Assembly: GCF_000430825.1 (NCBI RefSeq)
Contig: NZ_AUMT01000009.1
Coordinates: 62,001 to 126,000, forward strand
Direction: 5' to 3'
Source: Chryseobacterium daeguense DSM 19388
GTDB taxonomy: Bacteria; Bacteroidota; Bacteroidia; Flavobacteriales; Weeksellaceae
Length of the DNA stretch: 64,000 nt
The position numbers were made by a program, and so were the translations under genes. Of this stretch, positions 1 to 8,996 are shown one piece after another (the stretch's first letter is position 1; every line of letters starts with the position of its first letter). The notes beneath the pieces are model-generated. The model did not search any database. It was not told the origin of the DNA and saw only the letters and a program-made list of their open reading frames with translations.

Positions 1-455
1 CTGTTACTGTAAAACAGATAAGCGTTTGAATTCGGCTCCTGGTAAAGACTTTCTTTGATATTCGACAACACCGGAGAAATTCCGCTTCCTGCTGCCAAAC
101 CAACATACGTTTTCACGTTTGTAGGGTGATAAGAAGTGTTGAAACCACCCATTGGAGGCATCACTTCCAGCATTTCATCCATGTGAAGATGCTCGTTGAA
201 ATATCCGGAAACTTTTCCACCTTCCAACAGCTTAACCAATACTTCCAGCGTGTTGCTTTTTTCACTCGGAGCATTGCAGATAGAATAAGAACGGCGCTCT
301 TCGTTTCCATCGATAATCATTCGGAAATTAAGATACTGTCCCTGCTTGAACCTGAACTTATCTTTCAGTTCCTCAGGAATTTCAACGGCCACATTTACAG
401 CGTCACTGGTATCTTTCTGAACTTTTACAGTTTTAAGTTTATAAAATGAATTCAT
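1..455 (-). CDS. paaE: Phenylacetyl-CoA epoxidase reductase subunit PaaE (N-terminal part, cut by window edge)
   Basis: The minus-strand reading frame opens with MNSFYKLKTVKVQ and runs to the window edge, so only about 151 residues are present. It shows the ferredoxin-reductase flavin-binding motif RRSYSICNAP and the NAD-binding start GLAAGSGISPV, as in PaaE-type oxidoreductases that pass electrons from NADPH to the ring-epoxidising PaaABC oxygenase. The ATG begins directly after the paaK stop codon on the downstream side (paaK stop at 456-458), so the two genes lie in one minus-strand operon with paaK upstream. The missing C-terminus should carry a plant-type 2Fe-2S domain. The family assignment is firm; the exact symbol rests on the paaK neighbour. 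Confidence 0.85.
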   Translation of the reverse strand, partial: MNSFYKLKTVKVQKDTSDAVNVAVEIPEELKDKFRFKQGQYLNFRMIIDGNEERRSYSICNAPSEKSNTLEVLVKLLEGGKVSGYFNEHLHMDEMLEVMPPMGGFNTSYHPTNVKTYVGLAAGSGISPVLSNIKESLYQEPNSNAYLFYSN

Positions 456-1772
456 TTATTTTTTAAGTATTCTGTTAATCTTTCCGCCTTCACATTTCGG
501 AAGGCTGTCCTGAGCATGAATTTTCACTTTCGTGGTGATTCCTACTCTCTTTTTAATTTCGTTTTCGATGCTTTTCCCAAAGTTTCCGACAAAAATAGCA
601 TAATCATCGGTATTTTGGTTTAAATTTTCAGAAGCTATAATCTCATCATCAATTTCAACATCAATATCTAATGCCACACACATCTGTTCTTTCTCGATGG
701 GTGTTAAATAATAATTCGGAACCACTCCCTCCACATGAGAAAACGCTTCTTCAATCTGGCTCGGATAGACATTCACCCCTCTTACAATCAGCATATCATC
801 GGCTCTTCCGAGGATTGGCCGCATTTTAACCATTGTTCTTTTACCACTTTCGTCATAATAAAGACTTGTGATATCGTTTGTCCAGTAACGTAAAAGCGGC
901 ATTGCTTTTTTCGTTAAAGTCGTAATTACCAAAACACCCTCTTCACCAAAAGGAACCGGCTGTTTTGTAACCGGATCTAAAATTTCAGGATAAAAATGAT
1001 CTTCCCAAATGTAAGAACCTCCTTTTTCTTCAAAATCTTCCATCGAAACTCCCGGACCAATAATTTCGCTCAATCCATAAATATTTGTGGCGTGAACTCC
1101 TAATCTTTCTTCGATGTGCTGTCTAATAATTTCCGTCCAGGGTTCTGAGCCTAAAACAGCATATTTTAAACTGATTTCGTCTGCCGGGATTCCCCTTTTC
1201 GCAAATTCATCAGCGATTGTTAAAGCATAAGAAGGCGAGCAACAGATCACTTCAGGGTTAAAATCTACAATTAAATCAACCTGTCTCGCTGTCATACCTC
1301 CCGAAATCGGAAGAACACTCATTCCTAATTTTTCCGCTCCGTAATGAAGACCGAGCCCTCCCGTGAAAATTCCGTAACCGTAAGCATTGTGCAACTGCAT
1401 CCCCGGTTTAGCTCCGGCTGCATTCAAAGATCTCGCTACCACCTCGCTGAATAAATCAACGTCTTCTTTTGTATATCCTACCACCGTGGGTTTTCCCGTT
1501 GTTCCGCTTGAGCAGTGAATTCTCTGCAGTTCATTTTTCGGAACGGTAAATAATCCGAACGGATAATTATCTCTTAAATCCTGTTTGTAAGTAATCGGAA
1601 GTTTTGCAATATCCTTAATCGAGCTGATATCTTTTGGAGATATTCCTGCTTCATTAAATTTCGTTTTATAAAATTCCGACTTCTCTCCAAGGTAGTCTAC
1701 CAATTTAGCCAACCGCTCCGATTGAAGTAGTCTCAATTGGTCGATCTTTAGATATTCAACATCAAAATCCAT
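456..1772 (-). CDS. paaK: Phenylacetate-CoA ligase
   Basis: 438 aa, normal for PaaK. It activates phenylacetate with ATP and CoA, the first step of the aerobic phenylacetate pathway, in the cytoplasm. The AMP-binding loop SSGTTGKP is at residues 88-95, the adenylate-forming motif YGLSE at 232-236, and GRADDMLIVRGVNVYPSQIE opens the C-terminal lid domain. The following gene is paaE with no gap. A palindrome just upstream of the start and the nearby TetR-type gene suggest repression relieved by phenylacetyl-CoA; that ligand is an inference from known Paa regulation. Confidence 0.95.
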   Translation of the reverse strand: MDFDVEYLKIDQLRLLQSERLAKLVDYLGEKSEFYKTKFNEAGISPKDISSIKDIAKLPITYKQDLRDNYPFGLFTVPKNELQRIHCSSGTTGKPTVVGYTKEDVDLFSEVVARSLNAAGAKPGMQLHNAYGYGIFTGGLGLHYGAEKLGMSVLPISGGMTARQVDLIVDFNPEVICCSPSYALTIADEFAKRGIPADEISLKYAVLGSEPWTEIIRQHIEERLGVHATNIYGLSEIIGPGVSMEDFEEKGGSYIWEDHFYPEILDPVTKQPVPFGEEGVLVITTLTKKAMPLLRYWTNDITSLYYDESGKRTMVKMRPILGRADDMLIVRGVNVYPSQIEEAFSHVEGVVPNYYLTPIEKEQMCVALDIDVEIDDEIIASENLNQNTDDYAIFVGNFGKSIENEIKKRVGITTKVKIHAQDSLPKCEGGKINRILKK

Positions 1773-1778
1773 AACTAA

Positions 1779-1792
1779 CTAACATTTGTTAG
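1779..1792. promoter_or_regulatory. Candidate TetR-type operator in front of paaK
   Basis: CTAACA-TT-TGTTAG is a perfect 6-bp inverted repeat with a 2-bp spacer, 7 bp upstream of the paaK ATG. Position and symmetry fit an operator that blocks transcription or initiation of the paa genes. The divergent-side TetR-type gene at 2308-2886 is the obvious candidate binder. No matching site was seen in front of that regulator gene itself. Confidence 0.5.
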
Positions 1793-2157
1793 GTGTAAAT
1801 TTAAAAATATTTTAGAACATGGCAAAATTTTTATGATTTTCGTCACATTTTGAATGATTCTATAGTTGAGAATAAGGCGCTAAGGTTGAGTTTAAGGCTG
1901 ATGCTAAGAGCCTGTTTAAACTTAATATTTTTATGAATCTATTATTTAAACGCAAAGTTTAATTCCACTTTACCAATTGTCTTTAGGGAGCAAAAAACAA
2001 ATGAAGTTTGCTACGCGAAGCTTGAAAAAACACCTTCATCAAATCAACATGTTGATTCTTCTTTTGCTCATTTTATAATAATCAATCTTTAAATAAAATC
2101 TTTGCGTTAAAAAATGAATGATGTTTTTTAAATTAATCAGGAAAGCTCTAAGTTTAC

Positions 2158-2301
2158 TTTGTCATTAAGAGCAAAGCGCCGCGAAGCACGGAATCCGATG
2201 CAAAATTTTTATTGTAGCTGTTGAGATTCCTACGGAATGACAAACTAACGGCTATACTATGTAAATAAACTGTGAGATTCTTCCTTCGTCAGAATGACAA
2301 G
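2158..2301. repeat. Dispersed palindromic element, copy 1 with an extra half element
   Basis: A segment opens with TTTGTCATTAAGAG and closes at 2244 with GAGATTCCTACGGAATGACAAA. A further right-half copy ends at 2301 with CTTCGTCAGAATGACAAG. The same ends recur at 2958-3037, 12249-12327 and 17216-17318, always intergenic. The rest of the 1793-2307 gap is AT-rich with no convincing reading frame. Confidence 0.6.
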
Positions 2302-2307
2302 TGTATA

Positions 2308-2886
2308 TTATTTATTTTGATTACCCAACAACCCAAAAAGAATCTTATCCCTGATCTCATCCGTAATTTCAGTTGTAGACTCAATATTTCTTTTGAACCA
2401 GAAATAAGAATTGTTCAACGTATGAAGGATAAATCTTGTGGTAAAAGCAGATGATCTCAGTTCCCAGTTTTCAGCTTTATAAATTTCAGAAATCAGTTCC
2501 TCAACTTCCTGCTGATACTTTTTTCTTAATTCTACAAATTCCGGGAGCCTTTCTTCCAGATGCTTCCATTCATTAGAATAAATATGGGTAACATCCCTGT
2601 TTTTAAGAACAATGGACAGGTGCTTTTCTATAAATAAATTTAGCTTTTCTTTTGGAGCTATATTCGTATTTTTCACTTCCTGAAGCTCATCAAAAAATTC
2701 CTGGGCAATTCCAAAACAAATCCATTCCAGAATTTCTTCTTTTGAACGGATGTGCGCATATAAAGAAGCTGCCTTAATATTAAGCTTTGTTGCCAGATCA
2801 CGTACAGAGCTGCCCATATAACCTTTCTCTTTGAAAAGTTCTACGGCTACATCTAATATTTTTCTTTGTTTTTCTTTAAGTTCCAT
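2308..2886 (-). CDS. TetR/AcrR-family transcriptional regulator
   Basis: 192 aa with an N-terminal helix-turn-helix typical of TetR proteins: ILDVAVELFKEKGYMGSSV, then LATKLNIKAASLYAHIRSKE as the recognition region (about residues 9-51). The remaining helices would form the ligand pocket and dimer interface. It lies upstream of the paaK-paaE operon in the same orientation, separated by 535 bp, and the paaK leader holds a palindromic operator candidate. A role as local repressor of phenylacetate genes is therefore likely but not proven; other Bacteroidota TetR regulators of fatty-acid genes look similar. Confidence 0.85.
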   Translation of the reverse strand: MELKEKQRKILDVAVELFKEKGYMGSSVRDLATKLNIKAASLYAHIRSKEEILEWICFGIAQEFFDELQEVKNTNIAPKEKLNLFIEKHLSIVLKNRDVTHIYSNEWKHLEERLPEFVELRKKYQQEVEELISEIYKAENWELRSSAFTTRFILHTLNNSYFWFKRNIESTTEITDEIRDKILFGLLGNQNK

Positions 2887-2896
2887 CCGATAACCG

Positions 2897-2904
2897 CAAA
2901 AGTA
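2897..2904 (-). promoter_or_regulatory. -7 promoter element of the TetR-type gene
   Basis: On the minus strand TACTTTTG matches the Bacteroidota -7 consensus TAnnTTTG. It ends 10 bp before the start codon, so the transcript would have almost no leader. No clear -33 TTTG box is visible. Confidence 0.45.
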
Positions 2905-2957
2905 ATTATTTTGATTTTAATATTTTGATTTTCATGTTATGATTTTTGACGTAATGC

Positions 2958-3037
2958 TGTCACTCTGACGAAGGAAGAGTCTATAAGATTATCAAAAGGA
3001 GATTCTTCATTCCACTTCGTTCCAATCAGAATGACAG
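2958..3037. repeat. Dispersed palindromic element, copy 2
   Basis: Begins TGTCACTCTGACGAAGG and ends TCAGAATGACAG, with the internal GGAGATTCTTC also found in other copies. It is intergenic between the TetR-type gene and clpB. The 2887-3364 gap otherwise holds only AT-rich sequence and the inverted repeat at 3251-3322. Confidence 0.6.
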
Positions 3038-3250
3038 AACGCAACTTTTAATAAAGCAAAATGATTCATTATAAATCGGACTCTTCTTCCTATAATTTTT
3101 ATTTAATTTAAGTATAATCGGAAAATTTGTCTTTTTAATATCACCCGAAAATATAGAATTCGGAAAATTTGTCCATTATTTTTAAAAAATCAACAATTGA
3201 ATACTTTTTGTGATAAAAGAATCAGAATTAAATGATTAAATAAGATGGAG

Positions 3251-3322
3251 GACATCAGAAATTAGAAAATCTGATTTAAAACTTAACATTTTTTTGACTC
3301 TCATGGTCTGAAATCTGATGTC
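3251..3322. repeat. Inverted repeat in the clpB leader region
   Basis: GACATCAGA at 3251-3259 is matched by TCTGATGTC at 3314-3322, with further imperfect pairing inside (AAATCTGA-type words repeated). It lies about 45 bp before the clpB start and could form a hairpin, or could simply be degenerate repeat DNA. No CIRCE-like heat-shock operator is evident. Confidence 0.4.
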
Positions 3323-3364
3323 TAAAATCTATAATGAAAAAGTAAACATCAAAAATACATAAAT

Positions 3365-5959
3365 ATGAACTTAAACCAATATACCGTAAAATCACAAGAA
3401 GCCATCCAGGCCGCCCAACAGGTAGCAGTGGAGTTTGGCAACCAGCAAATAGAACCTCAACATCTCCTTGAAGGAATTTTTCAGGTGGATGAAAATATAT
3501 CGCCTTTCTTATTAAAAAAATCTGAAGCAGATGCCACTTTAGTAAGAGAGCGCAACCGTGAAAATCTGGAAAGACTTCCAAAAGTACAGGGAGGAAACAT
3601 TTATCTTTCACAATCTGTAAACAAAGTTTTGCTTGATGCCCCCAACATCGCAAAAAAAATGGGTGACGAATATGTAACCATCGAGCATTTATGGCTTTCA
3701 TTGTTAGAAACCAATTCTGAAGTTTCGAAAATGCTTAAAGATATGGGCGTTACAAAAAGTCTTTTGGAAGGCGGAATTAAAGAATTAAGAAAAGGAAGCA
3801 AAGCTACTTCTGCAAGTTCGGAAGAGACGTATCAATCCTTAAATAAATATGCTAAAAATTTCAATGAATTAGCAGCAGAAGGAAAACTGGATCCCGTAAT
3901 AGGCCGTGATGAAGAAATCAGGAGAGTATTGCAGATCCTTTCCAGAAGAACGAAAAACAATCCTATTCTGATTGGTGAGCCCGGCGTTGGTAAAACTGCC
4001 ATCGCGGAAGGAATTGCCCACAGAATTATCAGCGGCGACGTTCCTGAAAACCTGATGGATAAAACATTGTATTCATTAGATATGGGAGCTTTAATTGCCG
4101 GTGCAAAATATAAGGGTGAGTTTGAAGAAAGATTAAAATCTGTTGTAAATGAAGTCATCAAATCAGATGGACAAATCATTCTTTTCATCGATGAAATCCA
4201 CACTTTGGTTGGAGCCGGAGGCGGTGAAGGAGCGATGGATGCAGCGAATATTTTGAAACCAGCTTTAGCAAGAGGAGAATTAAGAGCTATCGGTGCAACG
4301 ACTTTGAACGAATATCAAAAATATTTTGAAAAAGATAAAGCGTTGGAAAGACGTTTCCAGAAAGTAATGGTGGAAGAACCTGATACGGAATCCGCAATTT
4401 CTATTCTTCGTGGAATTAAAGATAAATATGAAGCGCATCACAAGGTAAGAATCAAAGATGAGGCGATTATTGCAGCGGTAGAAATGTCTCAAAGATATAT
4501 TTCAGACCGATTTTTACCGGATAAAGCGATTGATTTGATTGATGAAGCTTCTGCGAAATTGAGAATGGAAATCAATTCAAAGCCTGAGGAACTGGATGTT
4601 TTAGACAGAAAGCTGATGCAGATGGAAATTGAATTAGCAGCGATTTCAAGAGAAGGAAACCAGACGAAAATTGACCATTTAAAAGAAGATATTTCGAAAA
4701 TTTCTGAGCAGAGAAATGAAATCAACGCAAAATGGCTGAAAGAAAAACAAAAATCTGAAGATTTAACCCAGATTAAAAAAGATATAGAATCTCTGAAATT
4801 AGAAGCAGAAAGAGCTTCAAGAGCCGGAGATTACGCCAAAGTAGCGGAAATCCAATACGGAACACTCCGTGAAAAAGAGGAAGAGCTGAAAAAACTTGAA
4901 ATCGAGATGCAAAACCATCAGAATGAGCTGATTAAAGAAGAAGTAACTTCTGAAAACATCTCTGAGGTGATTGCAAAATGGACAGGAATTCCCGTAACAA
5001 AACTCCTTCAATCCGAAAGAGAAAAATTATTAAATCTTGAAACCGAACTTCACCATCGTGTAGTTGGTCAGGATGAAGCTATTACAGCCGTTGCCGATGC
5101 CATCAGAAGAAACAGGGCGGGATTAAGTGACGATAAAAAACCAATCGGTTCTTTCTTATTCTTAGGAACAACCGGAGTTGGAAAAACCGAGCTTGCAAAA
5201 GCGCTAGCAGAGTTTTTATTTGATGATGAGAATAATATGACGAGAATTGATATGAGTGAATATCAGGAACGTCACAGTGTTTCGAGATTGGTGGGTGCGC
5301 CTCCGGGATATGTAGGGTATGATGAAGGCGGTCAATTAACAGAAGCCGTGCGAAGAAGACCGTATTCTGTAGTGCTTTTAGATGAAATTGAAAAAGCGCA
5401 TCCGGATGTTTTCAATACTTTGTTACAGGTTTTGGATGATGGTCGTTTGACGGATAACAAGGGTAGAGTCGTGAATTTTAAAAATTCGATTATCATTATG
5501 ACTTCCAATTTAGGTTCACACTTAATTCAGGAGAATTTTGAAAACATTACGGAAGAAAATCAGGATGAAATTGTTGATAAAACAAAAGATGAGGTTTTCG
5601 ATTTATTGAAACAGACGCTGCGTCCGGAATTTTTGAACAGAATTGATGAGGTGGTACTGTTCCAGCCTTTAAGAAAAAAGGAAATCGGGAAAATTGTTAC
5701 GTATCAGTTGAGAGGATTCAATGATATGCTGGCAAAAAGAAACATCATCATGACGGCAACGCAGGATGCTGTAGATTACCTGATGAATAAAGGATACGAT
5801 CCGGCTTTCGGGGCAAGACCGCTGAAAAGAGTAATCCAACAGGAAGTTTTAAATAAACTGTCAAGAGAAATCCTGGCAGGAAATGTAAATGACGGCGACA
5901 GAATTACACTGGATTATTTCGAGGAGACAGGTTTGGTATTCAGACCTACAGAATTATAA
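3365..5959 (+). CDS. clpB: ATP-dependent disaggregase ClpB (Hsp100)
   Basis: 864 aa, the normal ClpB length. It resolubilises aggregated proteins in the cytoplasm together with DnaK. Order: N-terminal Clp repeat domain (residues 1-150); first AAA+ module with Walker A GEPGVGKT near 204-211 and Walker B LFIDEIH; coiled-coil middle domain (about 400-530); second AAA+ module with Walker A GTTGVGKT near 601-608 and VVLLDEIEKAHPDVF; C-terminal D2-small domain with GARPLKR. The middle domain separates it from ClpA/ClpC, and no ClpP-binding loop is apparent. It is monocistronic, with a terminator-like hairpin downstream. Confidence 0.98.
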   Translation: MNLNQYTVKSQEAIQAAQQVAVEFGNQQIEPQHLLEGIFQVDENISPFLLKKSEADATLVRERNRENLERLPKVQGGNIYLSQSVNKVLLDAPNIAKKMGDEYVTIEHLWLSLLETNSEVSKMLKDMGVTKSLLEGGIKELRKGSKATSASSEETYQSLNKYAKNFNELAAEGKLDPVIGRDEEIRRVLQILSRRTKNNPILIGEPGVGKTAIAEGIAHRIISGDVPENLMDKTLYSLDMGALIAGAKYKGEFEERLKSVVNEVIKSDGQIILFIDEIHTLVGAGGGEGAMDAANILKPALARGELRAIGATTLNEYQKYFEKDKALERRFQKVMVEEPDTESAISILRGIKDKYEAHHKVRIKDEAIIAAVEMSQRYISDRFLPDKAIDLIDEASAKLRMEINSKPEELDVLDRKLMQMEIELAAISREGNQTKIDHLKEDISKISEQRNEINAKWLKEKQKSEDLTQIKKDIESLKLEAERASRAGDYAKVAEIQYGTLREKEEELKKLEIEMQNHQNELIKEEVTSENISEVIAKWTGIPVTKLLQSEREKLLNLETELHHRVVGQDEAITAVADAIRRNRAGLSDDKKPIGSFLFLGTTGVGKTELAKALAEFLFDDENNMTRIDMSEYQERHSVSRLVGAPPGYVGYDEGGQLTEAVRRRPYSVVLLDEIEKAHPDVFNTLLQVLDDGRLTDNKGRVVNFKNSIIIMTSNLGSHLIQENFENITEENQDEIVDKTKDEVFDLLKQTLRPEFLNRIDEVVLFQPLRKKEIGKIVTYQLRGFNDMLAKRNIIMTATQDAVDYLMNKGYDPAFGARPLKRVIQQEVLNKLSREILAGNVNDGDRITLDYFEETGLVFRPTEL

Positions 5960-5992
5960 GTAGTTTTTTTCATATATATTATTTTTGTAAGT

Positions 5993-6027
5993 AAGTGCTG
6001 TAGAGAAATCTGCGGCACTTATTTTTT
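5993..6027 (+). terminator. Rho-independent terminator after clpB
   Basis: AAGTGCTG at 5993-6000 pairs with CGGCACTT at 6013-6020 (one wobble pair), followed by ATTTTTT. Confidence 0.65.
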
Positions 6028-6179
6028 ATCCAAACACATCCAAATTCTTTATAATTTTAATTAAAATTTGACATCCGTAAAAACACGGTAAAGAAACAGG
6101 AAAAAGCCCTATCGATTTAACATAAAATTTTTCCGAAATTTGCAGTACCAACTAACATCTTACTATAAAAACTAGCTTT

Positions 6180-6725
6180 ATGAAAACAAAACCTAATTTA
6201 GACGTTGAAACACTGGAGCTAAGCTCCGTGCCAAGCACACTGACTTGTGATTTTATCCAAACTCTGGTAAACAATTACAGAAACAACCATTTAAAATTTG
6301 TAAAAGATACAATAGGAGTAGATGATGCACATTCTATTCATTTTGATCTGGCGACTTTGAAGAAATTTATTTCTGATATCGAAACGGAAACGCAGAAGGT
6401 TAATCCCAATGTACCAGCAGAAGATTTAGGAATCCGTTTCTACTATGCGGCTTATCCTAAGGCCGATAATTGGGACATCATGCAAAACACCCCAATCGGC
6501 TTGGAATACGCAGAAAAACATACACTGGTAATGATCCCTACCATGAAAATGGAAGAAGAAGACGGCGAATATTTGCCTTACGACTTCAATCCTATAAGCT
6601 CTGCCGGCAGTGGCCAGGTTTTAGCCATGGCATCAAGCAGATCAGGAGAGCCTGCTGAACAATCACTTGCACAGAATCACGGAACCTTAATCCCCCCAGA
6701 TAGCACAAAAACCGAGCTATTCTAA
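6180..6725 (+). CDS. Conserved-looking hypothetical cytoplasmic protein, first gene of a two-component operon
   Basis: 181 aa with no signal peptide or membrane segment. I do not recognise a named family. The middle (about residues 40-125) reads like a compact alpha/beta domain, and the tail is a low-complexity Ser/Gly/Gln stretch ending TKTELF. It is followed after 36 bp by a membrane protein gene, then a histidine kinase and a response regulator on the same strand. It may be an input or effector component of that signalling unit; this is inference from context only. Confidence 0.7.
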   Translation: MKTKPNLDVETLELSSVPSTLTCDFIQTLVNNYRNNHLKFVKDTIGVDDAHSIHFDLATLKKFISDIETETQKVNPNVPAEDLGIRFYYAAYPKADNWDIMQNTPIGLEYAEKHTLVMIPTMKMEEEDGEYLPYDFNPISSAGSGQVLAMASSRSGEPAEQSLAQNHGTLIPPDSTKTELF

Positions 6726-6761
6726 AACTTAATTATTATAATCAAATAAATCTCAAGCACA

Positions 6762-7409
6762 ATGACTGATTTCCAAAAACTGGTATATGAATCTATGTAC
6801 ATTGCAGAAGGCCTTGCCGCTGTAGTATCTCTTATATTTTACAAACGTATAAAAGATCAGCCATGGAAATACTTTGTGTTTTACCTCATTTTTATCTTCC
6901 TGTGCGAATCGGTAGGAAAATGGGCAGGATATTTTATTGATTATAATAAGCAGGCATTTTTCAATTATTTTGTAATTCCTGTACAGTTCATATTTTTTTA
7001 CTGGCTGTACGCAGCAAAGTCTTTTCAGAGACCAAAGCTTTTCATTACATTATCATTGGTTTACCTGCTCTCATTTATTCCAAGCGAGTTTCTTTTTTCC
7101 ACAGACAAAGTCATGTTTTCATTAAACTATACTTTAGGCTGCCTGATTCTCATGATCCTTGTGGTAATGGAATATTATAAGCAGATTAATGACTCAAATA
7201 TTCTTAATTTTGATAAAAACAGAATGTTTTACATTAATCTTGGAGTAACCTTGTTCTATATAGGAACCCTGCCGTTCTGGACGTTTCTGGAACTTATAAA
7301 AGCGTACCGGGAAATTTTCAATATTTATTTTGCTTATTTCCTTGTTTCGGGGATTGTCATGTACTTATTATTCTCAATTTCATTTATATGGGGAAAACAG
7401 AGCTCATAG
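6762..7409 (+). CDS. Polytopic inner-membrane protein upstream of a histidine kinase
   Basis: 215 aa with about six hydrophobic segments (for example YFVFYLIFIFLC near 37-48, YFVIPVQFIFFYWLY near 68-82, LGCLILMILVVMEYY near 124-139 and the C-terminal YFLVSGIVMYLLFSISFIW). Its last 22 bp overlap the kinase gene, so the two are probably translationally coupled. The layout suggests a membrane sensor that partners the short kinase, which has only one membrane segment and no sensor domain. No family name is claimed. Confidence 0.75.
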   Translation: MTDFQKLVYESMYIAEGLAAVVSLIFYKRIKDQPWKYFVFYLIFIFLCESVGKWAGYFIDYNKQAFFNYFVIPVQFIFFYWLYAAKSFQRPKLFITLSLVYLLSFIPSEFLFSTDKVMFSLNYTLGCLILMILVVMEYYKQINDSNILNFDKNRMFYINLGVTLFYIGTLPFWTFLELIKAYREIFNIYFAYFLVSGIVMYLLFSISFIWGKQSS

Positions 7410-8173
7410 TAACGTTAATTCTTTTCAACATATTCTTTGTGTTGTTCGTAACTGCCATCATGGTTTATATCCGAAAATACAAGCAGCGAAAAAAAGAATA
7501 TTTAAATGAAATTGAAGTAAAAAACGAAGTTCACAAGCGGGAGCTACTCGCCACCCAGCTGGAGATACAGCAGGCAACCATGCAGCAGATCGGGCGGGAG
7601 CTTCATGATAATATCGGGCAGAAACTTACCCTCGTAAGCCTGTACACGCAGCAGCTTTTATATGAAAATAAAGTTCCCGAAGTGAGTGAAAGAATAGATC
7701 AGGTTTCACAGATCATCAACCAGTCTCTGCAGGATTTGAGGAGCCTTTCAAAAACTTTGACCGATGATAATATAAATCAAAAGGAAATCGTAACTTTAAT
7801 ACAGGAAGAAGTAGACAATACCAATTCATTTAAAAAATGTAAGGTAAGCTTTGAACACAATTTCAGTCAGCTTGACTTGGGATTTGCCCACAAAAACGTG
7901 TTGCTCAGAATCACTCAGGAATTCATTCAGAACAGTATAAAACATGCGAACTGCAAGAATATTTTCATCAATCTGAACACTTCTGAAGAATCACTTTGGG
8001 AGCTGAACATTAAAGACGACGGTGCCGGATTCGATAAATCCAATATAAAATCAAACGGAATAGGCCTCACCAACATGAAAAACAGAGCCGAGATCATCGG
8101 TGCAGATTTCAGCCTCGAAAGCCAGGAAAATAAGGGAACCTCGCTCAATATTATTTTAAAAAGACAGCCATGA
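7388..8173 (+). CDS. Sensor histidine kinase, HisKA_3 (NarL/LuxR-type) class
   Basis: 261 aa. One N-terminal membrane segment (about residues 7-27) is followed by a coiled region and the phosphoacceptor helix, with His73 in GRELHDNIGQ, the hallmark of HisKA_3 kinases. The ATPase domain has the N-box QNSIKH (181-186), DDGAGFD (210-216) and GIGLTNM (224-230). There is no periplasmic or PAS sensor domain, so signal input probably comes from the overlapping upstream membrane protein. The last 4 bp overlap the response regulator gene, which is its likely phosphotransfer partner. Confidence 0.93.
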   Translation: MGKTELIVTLILFNIFFVLFVTAIMVYIRKYKQRKKEYLNEIEVKNEVHKRELLATQLEIQQATMQQIGRELHDNIGQKLTLVSLYTQQLLYENKVPEVSERIDQVSQIINQSLQDLRSLSKTLTDDNINQKEIVTLIQEEVDNTNSFKKCKVSFEHNFSQLDLGFAHKNVLLRITQEFIQNSIKHANCKNIFINLNTSEESLWELNIKDDGAGFDKSNIKSNGIGLTNMKNRAEIIGADFSLESQENKGTSLNIILKRQP

Positions 8174-8811
8174 AAAAAACGATAGTGATTGTAGACGATC
8201 ACGTACTCATCGCAAAAGCCCTGGAAGGAATTATTGATAATTTTAAAGAATTTGAAGTCATTTACGTTGCGGAAAACGGTAAAGATCTCATTCAGAAATT
8301 TGAAAACAACAGCAAAATTCCGGACATTATTTTAATGGATATCAGCATGCCGATTATGGACGGTTTTGAGACGGTTCTCTGGCTGAAGGAACACCACCCG
8401 AACATCAAAGTAATGGCACTGAGCATGCAAGGAGACGATAAAAGCGTAATCAAGATGATTAAAAACGGAGCCAAAGGCTACCTTCTTAAAAATACCCACC
8501 CGAAAGAGCTTGAAAATGCTTTGACGAAACTCAATAACGATGGATTTTTCTATCCGGAATGGGCCTCAAAAATCATTTTCTCCAACATGAATAATGAAGA
8601 CTCTGCCAATACCATCAGAATTTCCGAGCGCGAAAAGGAGTTTTTAAAATACACCGTAACAGAATTAAGCTATAAAGAAATTGCCGATAAAATGTGCTGC
8701 AGCCCTCGGACCGTAGAAAGCTACAGGGATCAGCTTTGTGATAAACTAGACCTGAAAACACGTGTAGGACTCGCTGTTTTTGCTATTAAAAATGGCTTTG
8801 CTGAATCTTAA
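8170..8811 (+). CDS. Response regulator with LuxR-type DNA-binding domain
   Basis: 213 aa. The receiver domain has the acidic pair DD at 9-10, the phosphoacceptor Asp57 in ILMDISMPIMDG and the conserved Lys in GAKGYLLKN. The C-terminal HTH (about 148-210) reads REKEFLKYTVTELSYKEIAD and SPRTVESYRDQLCDKL, a LuxR/NarL-type motif. The gene overlaps the kinase by 4 bp and ends the operon. Targets are unknown; autoregulation of 6180-8811 is plausible. Confidence 0.94.
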   Translation: MKKTIVIVDDHVLIAKALEGIIDNFKEFEVIYVAENGKDLIQKFENNSKIPDIILMDISMPIMDGFETVLWLKEHHPNIKVMALSMQGDDKSVIKMIKNGAKGYLLKNTHPKELENALTKLNNDGFFYPEWASKIIFSNMNNEDSANTIRISEREKEFLKYTVTELSYKEIADKMCCSPRTVESYRDQLCDKLDLKTRVGLAVFAIKNGFAES

Positions 8812-8834
8812 TCAAATTAAATAAGGAAGCTGGG

Positions 8835-8917
8835 GGCTGGAAGAGTGAAGTTATCAGAGGGTGTAAATAGTTTTCAACCTCCATTAACCCCCTTCCCCTA
8901 GCTTCAGACTTCCAGCC
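8835..8917. repeat. Imperfect inverted repeat, dispersed-repeat-like
   Basis: GGCTGGAAGAGTGAAG at 8835-8850 is matched by CTTCAGACTTCCAGCC at 8902-8917 (14 of 16 pairs). GC content is above the surrounding DNA. It follows the response-regulator stop and could fold in the 3' untranslated region. The rest of the 8812-9229 gap is AT-rich and empty apart from the terminator below. Confidence 0.5.
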
Positions 8918-8961
8918 GACTCTCTCAAAAACTCATTCACTCATATTTACACTTCAATAAG

Positions 8962-8996
8962 TCCTGTCTTTTCTTGTAAGACAGGATTTATTTTTG
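8962..8996 (+). terminator. Rho-independent terminator of the two-component operon
   Basis: TCCTGTCTT (8962-8970) and AAGACAGGA (8978-8986) form a perfect 9-bp stem with a 7-nt loop, followed by TTTATTTTT. Confidence 0.8.

Noticed and set aside
3276..3801. Minus-strand frames within clpB
   Set aside because: They are shadows of the strongly conserved clpB frame and have no promoter or family features.
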